A stretch of 64,000 nucleotides of DNA from Psychrobacter sp. UBA3483 (GCF_002377905.1 NZ_DFQS01000057.1:1-64000), one strand, 5' to 3'. Positions 1-9,267 are shown, numbered from the stretch's first letter. Translations and numbers: made by a program. Notes: generated from the letters alone by a model not told the origin.

Positions 1-258
1 ATCTATAGCTATGGCGAAGGTGCACGTAAGGATGATTATCAAGCCGCTAAGTGGTATCTAAAAGCCGCCAATCAAGGAGATGCTAGATCTCAATATAACC
101 TTGGTATGATGCACCTCAATAGCATAGGAGCACCTCATCGCATAGGCGCACGTCGAAATATAGTTATAGCGAAAAAGTATTTTATCAAAGCTTGTGAAAA
201 TGGATATCAATTGGGCTGTAAAAACTCAAATATATCAGACTTGAGCTATGCTGAATAA
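1..258 (+). CDS. Sel1-repeat protein, C-terminal part (runs off the window start)
   Basis: The frame is open from the first base to a TAA at 256-258. It encodes about 85 residues that begin inside a Sel1-like repeat: YGEGARKDDYQAAKWYLKAA, then NQGDARSQYNLGMMHLNS and IAKKYFIKACENG. Sel1 repeats form alpha-solenoids that act as protein-protein scaffolds and are often secreted or periplasmic. The N-terminus lies outside the window, so a signal peptide cannot be judged. The stop codon falls only a few bases before the IS3-type remnant that starts near 261, so the last residues may have been altered by that insertion. Confidence 0.85.
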   Translation: MYSYGEGARKDDYQAAKWYLKAANQGDARSQYNLGMMHLNSIGAPHRIGARRNIVIAKKYFIKACENGYQLGCKNSNISDLSYAE

Positions 259-260
259 AC

Positions 261-1304
261 CGTATAAGTAAACTTGGTAAACTAACGACTCAATGAGGAG
301 TTTACCATGATCAAGAAAATAAGCGTCTTAAAAGACAGCTCAAAGTTGCCGAAGAGGAACGAGAGATACTAAAAAAGGCGACGGCGTACTTCGCGAGAAA
401 CAGTTAGTCAGGTACGCCTTCATCAAAGATAACCAGCACTTCTTTACCATCACCACTATGTGCCGCGTGTTAAGTGTTAAGGCATCAAGCTATTACGACT
501 GGCTGAGTCGCGATATCAGCTACCAACAGATACATCGTAACCATTCTGAGCTATTGGTTAGAGCCGCTCACAGTGAAACTAAAGAGCGCTATGGTGTTGA
601 GCGTCTGCATGCTCATTTGAGTGAACAAAGGCATTATATTAGCCAGTATATGGTCAGAAGTATTAAAGAAGAACATGGCATCAAATGCCATCACCACAAA
701 CGCTTTAAAGTCATCACCGACTCCAATCACAACAAGCTGGTCTATCCAAACGTACTGGATTAGAAGTTTTGATGCCAGTCGCCCGAACCAAGCGTGGGTC
801 AGTGACATCACATATATTTGGACGCTTGAGGGCTAGTTGTATTTAGTGGGAGTCAAAGATTTATACACCAAAGAGCTGGTCGGCTATGCTAACAATAAGC
901 GAATGACCGCAGATCTAGTATGCAAAGCATTGAACATGGCCATCAAGAACAAACGACCCAGCCAAGCGCTGATTGTTCACTCTGACAGAGGAAGTCAGTA
1001 CTGTAGTTACGAGTATCATAAGATCATTAAGAAACATAGATTTAAGGGCTCAATGTCCAGACGTGGTAATTGCTTTGATAATGCTCCAATAGAAAGCTTT
1101 TGGGGCATATTAAAGAATGAGTTGGTGTATCACGAAGACTATAAAACAAGATTCGAAGCTATCAGTGATATCACTAAATATATCGAACTAGATTACAATC
1201 AGACTAGGATTCAAAAGGGTTTGGGCTATAAAACGCCAAGACAGATGTGGTTTGACTTTTATCGTCAGGCTGCGTAACTAAAATCTCCCAAGTTAATGTC
1301 TACA
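261..1304 (+). mobile_element. Decayed IS3-family insertion sequence
   Basis: The element contains the end of orfA, a full-length but broken orfB, and imperfect ends in inverted orientation. GTATAAGTAAACTTGG at 262-277 matches the reverse complement of 1288-1303 (GTAGACATTAACTTGG) at 12 of 16 positions. At about 1.04 kb it is shorter than an intact IS3-family copy (usually 1.2-1.5 kb), which fits loss of most of orfA. The right end cuts into a GNAT gene on the other strand. The end positions are inferred from the weak inverted repeat and could be off by some bases. No target duplication was identified. Confidence 0.7.
306..1277 (+). pseudogene. IS3-family transposase (orfA end plus orfB), inactivated
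   Basis: Positions 306-407 encode the end of orfA (ENKRLKRQLKVAEEEREILK), the leucine-zipper tail typical of IS3 OrfA. OrfB follows in another frame from about 398, with the HTH_21-like part (YGVERLHAHL) and then the DDE integrase core: WVSDITYI, HSDRGSQY and the final acidic region near NAPIESFWGILKNELV. Two lesions are visible. An extra T near 760 shifts the frame after NVLD, where the family usually continues with a basic residue and FDASRPNQAWVSDIT. An in-frame TAG at 834-836 stands where this family normally has Trp (EG-W-LYLVG). Most of orfA is also missing. The element cannot transpose by itself. Confidence 0.88.
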
Positions 1305-1657
1305 GATTTGACAGCATAGGTCAAAATATCATCTATTGCTGAATTCATTAGCTTAGTGCCAAGCCCCAAACCTTGATATTGAGGTAGAATATACAGAGTC
1401 GTTATCTCACACTCCCTATCCTTCGTAAAGTAAGAAATAAATCCTACACTATTATTTTCAGCATCGTAGGCTATCCATGTGTTGACACTAGAGCTAGAGA
1501 TTATTTTCTCCCACATCGCTACCTTTTGAGATAAGTTATTCTCTTTATCTGTATAAGTTTTAGGCAAAAGGTATACATAAGTAGCTTGCCAACTTGTAAA
1601 ATGTATATGAGCAATATCTGAGACGTCATTTTGATTGGCCTTACGTATAAAAAACAT
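1265..1657 (-). pseudogene. GNAT acetyltransferase, 3' end cut off by the IS remnant
   Basis: The protein begins MFFIRKANQNDVSDIAHIHF, with a good GGAG ribosome site six bases before the ATG at 1657; the ATG 12 bases upstream lacks one. It has the GNAT acetyl-CoA loop region (LYILPQYQGLGLGTKLMNSA, Q-x-x-G-x-G). The reading then runs into the inverted-repeat end of the IS element at about 1304, and the last dozen residues (VDINLGDFSYAA) are IS sequence. The normal C-terminal strand and helix of GNAT folds (N-x-x-A-x-x-x-Y) are absent. The remaining native part is about 117 residues against a usual 150-170, so activity is doubtful. Confidence 0.75.
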
Positions 1658-1834
1658 ACTGCACTCCATTAGTTAGTTCTTTTAGTTAGATTTGTAAGTT
1701 TGCATTAGCTATAGCTTACCCTCGATAAAGCTCTAAGGGGTAGTAAGAGTATTATATGTCAGCAGAGTTGACACCAGTAAGAAGTCGTTACCTGCTGAGT
1801 TATTGTGTTTTGATCTTAAAGGGTGTGAATAAAC

Positions 1835-3163
1835 TTGATTTATAAGCTCATACTAAATAAGCATTTGCAGGTTGCCCTACTATTTCTGCTAATCCAGCAA
1901 ATTATTGTGGCTTCATCTACATACTTTATTGCTCGCCTTGCACAAAGTTTGACCGAGGACACTATTTCAATTTTGTATATGGTGCTATTTGCCGTCTCTT
2001 TAGTAGCAGTTTATGTGCCTGCGTATTTTTGTGTCACCAATACAGAACGTGCTAAGTACGACGCTCATAAGCTGTACAACGATAACTTTCATGCTGTATT
2101 TTTAGGCAAGACCTATTTGTTATCTAGCGATGATTTGCAGAGTATGGCAACGACAACACTCGCCCAAGAAAGCAACTACACCCTTGAAACAGTCATTGAT
2201 AGTATTTTTGATATTTCAGCGTTGGTACTCAATGTCTTATTTAACGTGTTGGTCATTGCTTGGTTTTTAGATGGTACATTACTGCTTGGTTATGCAGTAG
2301 GTATTATCTTTGCTTCTGCGTTTGTGCATTTTAGACGACATGCTTTAAAAACAGCTGCCAAAACAGACCAGCAATCACGGCTGAATTTAACCGCTAAACT
2401 TTTTGACAGTTGGGATAACGTCGTTATTTTCAATAAGCATAATTACACGCTCTATAACAATATCGTTCAAAAAAGCTTTACGACAGCAAAGAATAATAGC
2501 GTTAAATCCACATCGATTCAGCACATTAATTCAAGCTTAGGTATGATCATATTGATGCTGCCGGTCTTTGTGGTCACTGCTTTTATTTTTAATAAAAATT
2601 GGCAGGATGCGGCGACGATGGCGGTACTAATTACCACGCTACCAAGACAAATTCAGCTATTGCAAATGTGCTATGCATTGATTGGCTACCATACCAGTAT
2701 TGGCGTTATTAAAACGATGCTAGATGGTATTTTGGAGGTTTTACAACCTACCACTGTGGATTTAGATACCTACATTCAGGCAAACCAAATACGTGTGAAG
2801 CAAACAGGTGAAATTTTTGATTCAACACAACTGCCCAAGCAAGGTAGAGTAACGTTGGTTGGTAATAATGGCGTTGGTAAATCTTGTATGTTGCTCAAGC
2901 TCAAAAACCACTACCAAGAACAGGCTTACTATTTACCAGCCAAGCACAATTTGTATTTCAATTACAAAACTGACAAAGCCCATAGAGGTTCAACAGGACA
3001 ACAACTCATCAAGCAAATTCAAGAAATTAGAGAGGACGACCAAAGTACAATTATCATGCTTGATGAGTGGGATGCCCATTTGGATAAGGATAATACCCAA
3101 ATCATAGATCAATATCTTGATGAGCTTGCTCAAACAAGACTTGTAATGGATGTTAGGCATTGA
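1835..3163 (+). CDS. Small ABC-transporter-like protein: membrane domain fused to a shortened ATPase
   Basis: The product has 442 residues. Roughly residues 1-300 form an ABC exporter-like membrane region with about five or six hydrophobic segments. The ATPase part has a Walker A at residues 343-350 (GNNGVGKS) and a Walker B with catalytic Glu at 410-411 (IIMLDEWDAHLD). Full-length half-exporters have 570-600 residues; here the nucleotide domain is only about 120 residues, and the ABC signature is degenerate (GSTGQQL in place of LSGGQ). The spacing between Walker A and Walker B is very short. The start is a TTG at 1835 behind AAAGGG. The gene stands alone, and its substrate is unknown; a peptide or bacteriocin exporter relative is possible. 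It may be a reduced transporter or a degenerating one. Confidence 0.6.
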   Translation: MIYKLILNKHLQVALLFLLIQQIIVASSTYFIARLAQSLTEDTISILYMVLFAVSLVAVYVPAYFCVTNTERAKYDAHKLYNDNFHAVFLGKTYLLSSDDLQSMATTTLAQESNYTLETVIDSIFDISALVLNVLFNVLVIAWFLDGTLLLGYAVGIIFASAFVHFRRHALKTAAKTDQQSRLNLTAKLFDSWDNVVIFNKHNYTLYNNIVQKSFTTAKNNSVKSTSIQHINSSLGMIILMLPVFVVTAFIFNKNWQDAATMAVLITTLPRQIQLLQMCYALIGYHTSIGVIKTMLDGILEVLQPTTVDLDTYIQANQIRVKQTGEIFDSTQLPKQGRVTLVGNNGVGKSCMLLKLKNHYQEQAYYLPAKHNLYFNYKTDKAHRGSTGQQLIKQIQEIREDDQSTIIMLDEWDAHLDKDNTQIIDQYLDELAQTRLVMDVRH

Positions 3164-3320
3164 GTTGAAAAGCGCTTAATCTACTCGATAGGTACACTGT
3201 GAAGTACACTGCTATTATCTTGACAAGTGAAATCGTTTATAGCTAAATTTTCAAATCCTCATTATGAGATAGTTTTCTTATACTTTGCTGAACATATGTT
3301 TTTAAGTATAGTAAAAATTA

Positions 3321-3818
3321 TTAAGACATAAACCGTTTCATCAAAATTTCATCAATATATCGTCCATTATCTTTCATTGCCTGTATTTCTATACCATAAG
3401 TTTCAAAACCAAATTTTTTGTAAAGATGAATCGCAGGCTTATTATCATCGGCAACAGTAAGTAAAATTTGCTCCACATGTTTTTCACTATATTCTATGAT
3501 TGCACTAAGTAAGATACTTGCCACGCCTTTTTTTTGAAACTCAGGTTCAATAAATACACTTGATAAAGAGGCTTTATGAGAAAATTTTATTCCATTCTCT
3601 TGTGTTAAGGTTGCTAAACCTATAATTTTATTTTTATAATAGGCGCCAAATACAGTTGAACTTGATAAACAGCTTTTGAAAAAAACCAACGGTTTCTCTA
3701 CTTCTGCTATATAGGTGGATCCAAACATTTCGGGAGATTTTTCCAAAGCTGAAAGTCTGATAGTTCTGAAATCGTTAGACTCATCCACGTTCAAAATTTT
3801 AATCTTAACGTTTAACAT
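3321..3818 (-). CDS. GNAT family N-acetyltransferase
   Basis: The 165-residue protein has the full GNAT fold. The acetyl-CoA binding motif A appears as VFIEPEFQKKGVASILLSAI with the Q-x-x-G-x-A loop, followed by motif B (NKPAIHLYKKFGFETYG) with the conserved Asn and Tyr. It would transfer an acetyl group from acetyl-CoA to an amine; the substrate cannot be read from sequence. The length is normal for the family. It is transcribed alone, opposite to the ABC-like gene upstream, and ends 157 bases from it. Confidence 0.85.
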   Translation of the reverse strand: MLNVKIKILNVDESNDFRTIRLSALEKSPEMFGSTYIAEVEKPLVFFKSCLSSSTVFGAYYKNKIIGLATLTQENGIKFSHKASLSSVFIEPEFQKKGVASILLSAIIEYSEKHVEQILLTVADDNKPAIHLYKKFGFETYGIEIQAMKDNGRYIDEILMKRFMS

Positions 3819-3987
3819 ATGATGCTCTTTAATATTGCCTTTAACGAATTATTTTTTGCTTCGTCTAAAAGCTTTATTGGTTTTAAAGTAAGGTTTTTAA
3901 TATTAATTTTACCATCTAGACTCTTTACTAAAACAGCGAACATTCTAGATCACTTCTTGATTAGACAAGCCAGATGTAGATTAGGAA

Positions 3988-4680
3988 TTAACTTTTAGAT
4001 AATAAGGTATATACAAGACGATACCCTGAATCACCTGCGGTAGAAACATAGTCTACTTTCTCTTCTGCTATCAAGTTTATCTCATAATATTCAGCATAAT
4101 ATTGTTCAAGTTGAGATTGTGTCACTAAGAAAGGCGGTAAGTTTCTATGGTTATCATTGCGCTGCCTTTCGCCATCATAAGCAAAAGATAACAGAAGTTG
4201 GCTTGCTTTATTAGTAAGCGCCATAATTTTCTGTGTATAGCGTGTACGTAGGTTATCAGGCTTCATATCTGGAAGAGCTACTAATGCACCACGATCATAG
4301 ACAGCATCTATTATTCCAATATCAATAGGACTTAAATCAAAGATATCACCCACCCAAATTTTGAGACTTTGTCCTTGGTGTTCAGATTGATAACAAGTGA
4401 GACTAGGAGTGTTGAGATGTAGTGATACTGTCGCTTGCAAATCGTTTTCGGCAAAAAACTGTGTAACCGCTATCTCTGACAGCTCAACACCAATAACGTC
4501 AAAACCCTGACTTGTAAACCATAGCATATCCACGCTCTTACCGCATAAGGGCACAAAAACGCGTCCATTTTTAAATGTATTAAGTGCTTTGAAATTATGC
4601 GTTAACATAGGGTTCGGTTTTTTCTGAGTAAAATTAGTTTGGCTCTTTTGCCATGCATTTTTCCAAAATTCAGGAGTCAT
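3988..4680 (-). CDS. tpm: Thiopurine S-methyltransferase
   Basis: The 230-residue sequence matches bacterial TPMT in length and motifs. It begins MTPEFWKNAWQ and carries the SAM-binding segment RVFVPLCGKSVDMLWF followed by GFDVIGVELSEIAV. A central GDIFDL and the YDRGALVALP segment are also family hallmarks. The enzyme moves a methyl group from S-adenosylmethionine to thiol or selenium/tellurium substrates; bacterial homologues are known for selenium methylation and tellurite resistance. An AAAGG ribosome site precedes the ATG. It is transcribed alone on the minus strand. Confidence 0.93.
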   Translation of the reverse strand: MTPEFWKNAWQKSQTNFTQKKPNPMLTHNFKALNTFKNGRVFVPLCGKSVDMLWFTSQGFDVIGVELSEIAVTQFFAENDLQATVSLHLNTPSLTCYQSEHQGQSLKIWVGDIFDLSPIDIGIIDAVYDRGALVALPDMKPDNLRTRYTQKIMALTNKASQLLLSFAYDGERQRNDNHRNLPPFLVTQSQLEQYYAEYYEINLIAEEKVDYVSTAGDSGYRLVYTLLSKS

Positions 4681-4815
4681 AAAATCAACCTTTGTCGTAT
4701 ATAGTTCATTTCAAATAAAAATATTGTGTTTTGTGCATAAGAGGAGGTAAGTATTCAACCACCTGAGTTTGTTTATCAAGCAGTTCTCGATTCAATTTAT
4801 TAATAATATTCTATT

Positions 4816-5493
4816 TCACCCCAATTGAGCTAACCACAAGCTCGCTGCAAAGCCAATAAATAGCAAGCCTACCAATCCCATACTCAAGACCACTAACCAT
4901 GGATACTGACGAAAGCGCATTGCTAAACGTTTACCTGATAGTACCATCAGACTCTGATAGCACAGGCTTAATACTTGCAAAATAATAGCCAGCACTAAAA
5001 ATGAGACTAATGGTTTGGAGTAGGTAGGGTCGACGAATTGCACAAAAAAAGACAAGAAAAATAAGATTCCCTTTGGATTGGTTAAACTTAATAACATACC
5101 TTTTTTTAAGAAGCTTCGATTAGTTGATTTATCAGGCACAGCTAAAACGGTTGTTCTAGCCATCTCTTTAGATAAAGATGCTAAAGCTCGATTTTGATAC
5201 GTCTCATAAGCTTTCATCAACAGTTTTAGTCCGAGGTACACTAAATATAAGCCGCCAATCATTTTCATAGCGATAAACAATGTAGGATATATTTTTAATA
5301 AAGTACCTGCTCCTAGTACTGTTAGCAATATCAAAATACTATCACCCACAAAAATACCAGCGACAGCGTAATAGCCTCGGCGTACACCATAAGAGGCTGA
5401 AACTGACAAACTATACAAGCTATTTGGCCCTGGCAACACGATTACAATAATAGAGCCAATCACATATGTAACTAAATCAGTAATTCCAAACAT
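4816..5493 (-). CDS. leuE: LysE/RhtB-family amino-acid exporter, LeuE type
   Basis: The protein has six hydrophobic segments. Its motifs match E. coli LeuE closely: VLPGPNSLYSLSVSASYGVR near the N-terminus, GIFVGDSILILL, then LSLTNPKGILFFLSFFVQFV in the middle. The family exports leucine and related neutral amino acids by proton antiport. I chose the ATG at 5493 rather than the in-frame one at 5505. The later one gives an N-terminus aligned with LeuE (MFGITDLVTY) and has an AAGG ribosome site at suitable spacing, whereas the earlier one does not. A GNAT gene lies upstream on the same strand with a terminator between, so the gene is probably expressed separately. Confidence 0.85.
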   Translation of the reverse strand: MFGITDLVTYVIGSIIVIVLPGPNSLYSLSVSASYGVRRGYYAVAGIFVGDSILILLTVLGAGTLLKIYPTLFIAMKMIGGLYLVYLGLKLLMKAYETYQNRALASLSKEMARTTVLAVPDKSTNRSFLKKGMLLSLTNPKGILFFLSFFVQFVDPTYSKPLVSFLVLAIILQVLSLCYQSLMVLSGKRLAMRFRQYPWLVVLSMGLVGLLFIGFAASLWLAQLG

Positions 5494-5551
5494 AAAAACC
5501 TTCATTAATTTTCTTTAAAAAACTGAGTTTTGAGCCTAAATTACGAGCAAT

Positions 5552-5577
5552 AAAAAAGAGCCGAAATTACTCGACTC
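5552..5577 (-). terminator. Rho-independent terminator after the GNAT gene
   Basis: On the minus strand a stem of GAGTCGA pairs with TCGGCTC (one G-T wobble) around a six-base loop and is followed directly by a run of six T. It lies 30 bases beyond the stop of the GNAT gene at 5607 and before the leuE start. Confidence 0.7.
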
Positions 5578-5606
5578 TACTATGTATGCTAAATAAGTAG
5601 GAGTTG

Positions 5607-6104
5607 TTATAAGTTATGTCGATATTGAACCATGTCAGTAAGCGTTGCGAGTTTATCGTAAAGTTTGCGTGCAGTTGTATTTTCTTCCTGTGTCACCCAA
5701 TAGACCCGATTGCAATTTTTAGATTTAGCAAAAGTATACACATGCTTAATTAAAGTTTGTCCTATTCCAGAATTCCGTATAGATTCCGCCACGTATAAAT
5801 CCTCTAGATAACAAACGTCCGTATTATTCCACGTGTTTGGATGAAATACAGTATGAACAATGCCCACAAGCAGGCCATTTTTATGGGCACCAAAGCCAAA
5901 AATAGGCACGCTATTGTCTAACAGTTTCTGCCAAGTATACTGACTAGTTTCAAGTGGTAATGACGTCTTATAAAACGTTAAATATGCATTCCATAATACA
6001 AGCCAATTATCATAATCGGCAGAGTTAAGAGGTTGTATTACAATCTGGTCAGACTGGGGTATTGAAGATTTTTTATTCATTACGCTTTCCAAAATAGGTT
6101 CCAT
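5607..6104 (-). CDS. GNAT family N-acetyltransferase (diamine-acetyltransferase-like)
   Basis: The 165-residue protein shows the GNAT core: CYLEDLYVAESIRNSGIGQT with the R-x-x-G-x-G-like acetyl-CoA loop, then VYWVTQEENTTARKLYDKLA carrying motif B. The LYV and TARKLYDK pattern resembles the spermidine/diamine acetyltransferase branch, but the substrate is not certain. The start has AGGTAA just upstream. A second, heavily damaged copy of a similar gene lies at 21006-21268: the tryptophan-rich N-terminal segment (NWLVLWNAYLTFY here, DWLRLWQSYLNFY there) and the tail (DMVQYRHNL here, DMVQHCKNL there) are recognisably alike. Confidence 0.85.
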   Translation of the reverse strand: MEPILESVMNKKSSIPQSDQIVIQPLNSADYDNWLVLWNAYLTFYKTSLPLETSQYTWQKLLDNSVPIFGFGAHKNGLLVGIVHTVFHPNTWNNTDVCYLEDLYVAESIRNSGIGQTLIKHVYTFAKSKNCNRVYWVTQEENTTARKLYDKLATLTDMVQYRHNL

Positions 6105-6269
6105 TTCTTACCTAAAAATAGGTTGATAAACTGAATTAATAACAAAGGTGTTTTGGTATGGTTTGTCCCAATTGCTATACATTATCATAGCGTAATTAAG
6201 CTTACTTCAAGCATCAAAAAAGACGGCATTACATACAAATAGGATGTTTTTTGAAGGTATGTTTTACTA

Positions 6270-7022
6270 TCAATTCGAATGTGCCAAATGACGTTTGCGG
6301 CGCTCACTTGGTGTTTGATTAAATCGTTTCTTAAAGTTACGCACTAAAGAGAGGGTATTATTGTATCCACATTGCTCAGCAACTATTGCGACAGGTATAT
6401 CGGTGTTTAGCATAAGACTCAAAGCTGACTGCATTCTAATCTCTGTTAGATATGCTAAAGGCGTACATGTAAACTGTTTCTTAAACGTCATCTTAAACTG
6501 GCTTTCACTCAAACACGCTATCTGCGCTAATGATGAAATAGTATGTGTGCCTGCTAAGTCATTTTTCATAACCTCTATTACTAATAGCAAACGCGGGTCT
6601 GTCTTACCTACAGGTGTCATCGATCCTAACAATGTTTTTAGCAGAGCAAACATTTGCGCTTCTGCCTGCTGATCGCAAGCGGACTGTAACTGTTTCTCCA
6701 TAAATGTTAAAAACAGCAAAGTCTTTTCATCTAGCGAAAAATGCATACTTGCCTCTGATGTCCACAAGCTATCAATATTTTCATGCAAGTTCACAGTCAG
6801 AAATTTAAAGTTATTATCCGATAAACACTTATGAAAAACGCCTTTGCTGACTAATAGCGCCTCTCCGTAACGAATGCGTACAGTATTATCACGTACACCT
6901 GTATCGAGGTAGGTCGTTAATGGAATAATTAGTTGATTGAAATCATGGAAATGCCCCTCACTCGCTGTATTCAAATAGCTTCGGATATATAACAGATTTT
7001 TAAAACTACTTTCTTTAATCAT
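6270..7022 (-). CDS. AraC-family transcriptional regulator
   Basis: The protein has 250 residues. The N-terminal half looks like a small cupin-type sensor (HFHDFNQLIIPL; GEALLVSKGVFHKC). The C-terminal 100 residues carry two helix-turn-helix units of the AraC type: ISSLAQIACLSESQFKMTFK and VAIVAEQCGYNNTLSLVRNF, ending KKRFNQTPSERRK. It probably binds DNA as an activator of a nearby export or detoxification gene, with the adjacent GNAT (5607-6104) the closest candidate; that target is inference. The MocR regulator upstream points the same way and ends 49 bases away. Confidence 0.9.
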   Translation of the reverse strand: MIKESSFKNLLYIRSYLNTASEGHFHDFNQLIIPLTTYLDTGVRDNTVRIRYGEALLVSKGVFHKCLSDNNFKFLTVNLHENIDSLWTSEASMHFSLDEKTLLFLTFMEKQLQSACDQQAEAQMFALLKTLLGSMTPVGKTDPRLLLVIEVMKNDLAGTHTISSLAQIACLSESQFKMTFKKQFTCTPLAYLTEIRMQSALSLMLNTDIPVAIVAEQCGYNNTLSLVRNFKKRFNQTPSERRKRHLAHSN

Positions 7023-7071
7023 AATGTATTCAACTACGATTTTTATATTGATGAATATTGTTTATTAAGAA

Positions 7072-8472
7072 TTATTTATGCTGTGAGCTTATGTACACAT
7101 CCAACCATTTCAAAAACTCATGACTCGTCGTCGCCACATTTAATCTTAAATACGTTGAAGGCTGAGCACTTGGATTAAATAACTGACCAGGGGCAACAAG
7201 CCAGCCCTCTTTATAAGCCTCTAAGGCTAGCTTTCCAGAATCCACGCCAGTATCTATCCACACAAAAATACCCGGATTGGTATGTTCAGGGTAAGTGATA
7301 CCTATTTTAAATAGCGCATCTCGCATATCTTGATGGGCAATATAGAGTTTCTGATGTACTTTCTTGAGCTGACGGCGGTATTCACCTTGCGTCCATAGCC
7401 GATGAACCACGCGCTCGCCAAACTCAGGTGAGGTCATATTGCTAAGCGTTTTAAGCTTAAGGATTTGATTGATAAATTTATCGGGACTGACTAGCATGCC
7501 CACGCGCCAGCCTGATGCCATAGATTTAGAAAATCCAGTGGCATAAAAAACTCGCTCAAATTGGTCTATATTAGCGTACCTAAGCGGCGTTTCATCAGGT
7601 AAAAATGCTGCGTACAAATCATCCTCAAAAATACAAACATCGTATTCATGCATTAAGTTTAAGACTTGATGAGCGCGGGCAGGTTGCAAATTATATGACG
7701 TTGGATTATGAAGTACGCTGTTAGTAATGTATAACTTGGGACGATATTCTTCTAAAACCTGTCTCATTTGTTCAATGTTCGGGCCTTGATAGTCACGTTC
7801 AACTGATACCACCTGATAGCCTTGCTGTTGTAAGGTGCTTGATGTCCAATACCAACCAGGACTATCTACTATGACCGTGTCGCCTACGTTTAATAGTAGT
7901 TGAATAACAGTCAGAATAGCCTGCGAAACTCCTGTTGTAGTAACAATATTATCGATACTAGTATGGATGCCTAGCAAATCTAAATACTGGACTAATTGCT
8001 CACGCAAGGGTAAGTAGCCTTGAATCTCACCGTAGTTATAGATAAAGCTATCAATATCTTGATTGACCTGTCTAACCGCCCATTGCATCCTATCGTTCTT
8101 AATCCATTCAATAGGCAATTCACCTGACCCTGGTGCTCGGTGATTAGGAACATCGTTCAACATTTGCTGTACTAGCCAGCTAGTATCGACCACGGCTTTT
8201 TTATCTAAAATCTCTATACTTCTATTCTGATTCGATTGAGGTAATACGTAATAGCCGGAATTCGGCTTAGCCATTAACACATTCGTAGCGACTAGTTGCT
8301 CATAAGCTTGGGTCACGGTAAAGCTCGAAACACCCAAAATTGTAGCTAGTTTACGTATAGAAGGCACTCTCTGGTAGGGTTTGTAGACTTGACTATCAAT
8401 TCGCTGCTGAATCCATTCGATCACAGCTGCTGTTTTACTGATATTAGGATTAAGAGTGAGAGTGTCGTTCAT
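7072..8472 (-). CDS. MocR/PdxR-family regulator (GntR helix-turn-helix fused to an aminotransferase fold)
   Basis: The 466-residue protein has a GntR-type winged helix in residues 1-75 (RVPSIRKLATILGVSSFTVT). A fold type I aminotransferase domain follows, with FEDDLYAAF and the PLP lysine in GFSKSMASGWRVGML. These regulators sense a PLP-linked ligand and control a divergent neighbour. Here the divergent neighbour is the PaiB-like FMN protein. It is a close paralogue of the regulator at 16877-18274 (shared segments such as SVLHNPTSYNL and ARAHQVLNLMHEYD). Both genes also share an upstream element, CTATACACTTTGT. Effector and exact target remain unknown. Confidence 0.93.
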   Translation of the reverse strand: MNDTLTLNPNISKTAAVIEWIQQRIDSQVYKPYQRVPSIRKLATILGVSSFTVTQAYEQLVATNVLMAKPNSGYYVLPQSNQNRSIEILDKKAVVDTSWLVQQMLNDVPNHRAPGSGELPIEWIKNDRMQWAVRQVNQDIDSFIYNYGEIQGYLPLREQLVQYLDLLGIHTSIDNIVTTTGVSQAILTVIQLLLNVGDTVIVDSPGWYWTSSTLQQQGYQVVSVERDYQGPNIEQMRQVLEEYRPKLYITNSVLHNPTSYNLQPARAHQVLNLMHEYDVCIFEDDLYAAFLPDETPLRYANIDQFERVFYATGFSKSMASGWRVGMLVSPDKFINQILKLKTLSNMTSPEFGERVVHRLWTQGEYRRQLKKVHQKLYIAHQDMRDALFKIGITYPEHTNPGIFVWIDTGVDSGKLALEAYKEGWLVAPGQLFNPSAQPSTYLRLNVATTSHEFLKWLDVYISSQHK

Positions 8473-8501
8473 AAAGTAGTGGGCTTATTATTAGAATTAA
8501 G

Positions 8502-8547
8502 AAAGTGTGCCCATAGCTGTCAAGGGCTATCTAACTATACACTTTGT
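8502..8547. promoter_or_regulatory. Putative MocR operator between divergent genes
   Basis: The divergent gap holds a nested dyad. AAAGTGT at 8502-8508 pairs with ACACTTT at 8539-8545, and inside it ATAGC at 8513-8517 pairs with GCTAT at 8526-8530. The right arm lies in CTATACACTTTGT (8535-8547). The exact reverse complement of that 13-mer recurs at 16796-16808 upstream of the paralogous MocR gene. A shared operator for the two paralogues is the simplest explanation. Confidence 0.6.
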
Positions 8548-8634
8548 TGGTAATTTTAAAAAATGCATCGGTATTCTTAGGTGGTGAAGTCGTACTATTA
8601 CTCCATATATATAACACAACGATTTGGAGACATG

Positions 8635-9267
8635 ATGTTTACCCCTAAAGCTTTTAAAGAAGACAGTTTTGAAACTATACAAGCATTTATTAAAGAGCAA
8701 CCGCTAGCGACGGTCATGGCACAAATGGGCGACGGACTTGAAGCTTGTCATATTCCTATGTACTGGCAGGACGATGGGAGTGAGTTTGGTTGCCTATATG
8801 GTCATATTGCCAAAGTAAATGAGCTAAATATTAGTGCTAATCTTGCTGCGCCGTGGCTTATTATCTTTCAAGATGCTGGGCACTACATTAGCCCTAATTG
8901 GTATCCTAGTAAAGCAGTGACCCATAAAGAAGTACCGACATGGAATTATCGTAGTGTCCATATTACGGGTAATGTCAGCTTATTAACCGCGCCTGAAACA
9001 CTTATTGAAATCTTATCAAAGCAAACGGCCGATTTTGAAGTTAGCCAACCACATCCTTGGTCCCTTGATGATGCGCCAGAAAAATGTATTCAGACTATGT
9101 GCCGTGCGATTATTGGTATTCGTGTTGATATCACTGATATTCAAGCGCAGTTTAAGTTGAGCCAAAATAAATCGGCTGAGAATAGAGCAGGGGTGGTCGC
9201 AGGACTTAAACGGCTAGGAACGTTTGAGGCTGGTAAGATGGTAATGTTAGTGGAGAGTATGAGCTAA
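8635..9267 (+). CDS. PaiB-like FMN-binding protein
   Basis: The protein matches the FMN-binding split-barrel PaiB family. It begins MFTPKAFKEDSFETIQAFIK and has YGHIAKVNELNISANL, the GHYISPNWYPS segment and ending VAGLKRLGTFEAG. The family is annotated as negative transcriptional regulators or flavin-binding proteins. I chose the ATG at 8635 because GGAG sits five bases upstream and the first residues align with the family; the longer in-frame GTG start at 8581 adds residues unlike PaiB. It is divergent from a MocR regulator, a common pairing that suggests control by it. Confidence 0.85.
   Translation: MFTPKAFKEDSFETIQAFIKEQPLATVMAQMGDGLEACHIPMYWQDDGSEFGCLYGHIAKVNELNISANLAAPWLIIFQDAGHYISPNWYPSKAVTHKEVPTWNYRSVHITGNVSLLTAPETLIEILSKQTADFEVSQPHPWSLDDAPEKCIQTMCRAIIGIRVDITDIQAQFKLSQNKSAENRAGVVAGLKRLGTFEAGKMVMLVESMS

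Noticed and set aside
551..811. Open frame on the minus strand across the IS element
   Set aside because: It lies opposite to the transposase and shows no family features.
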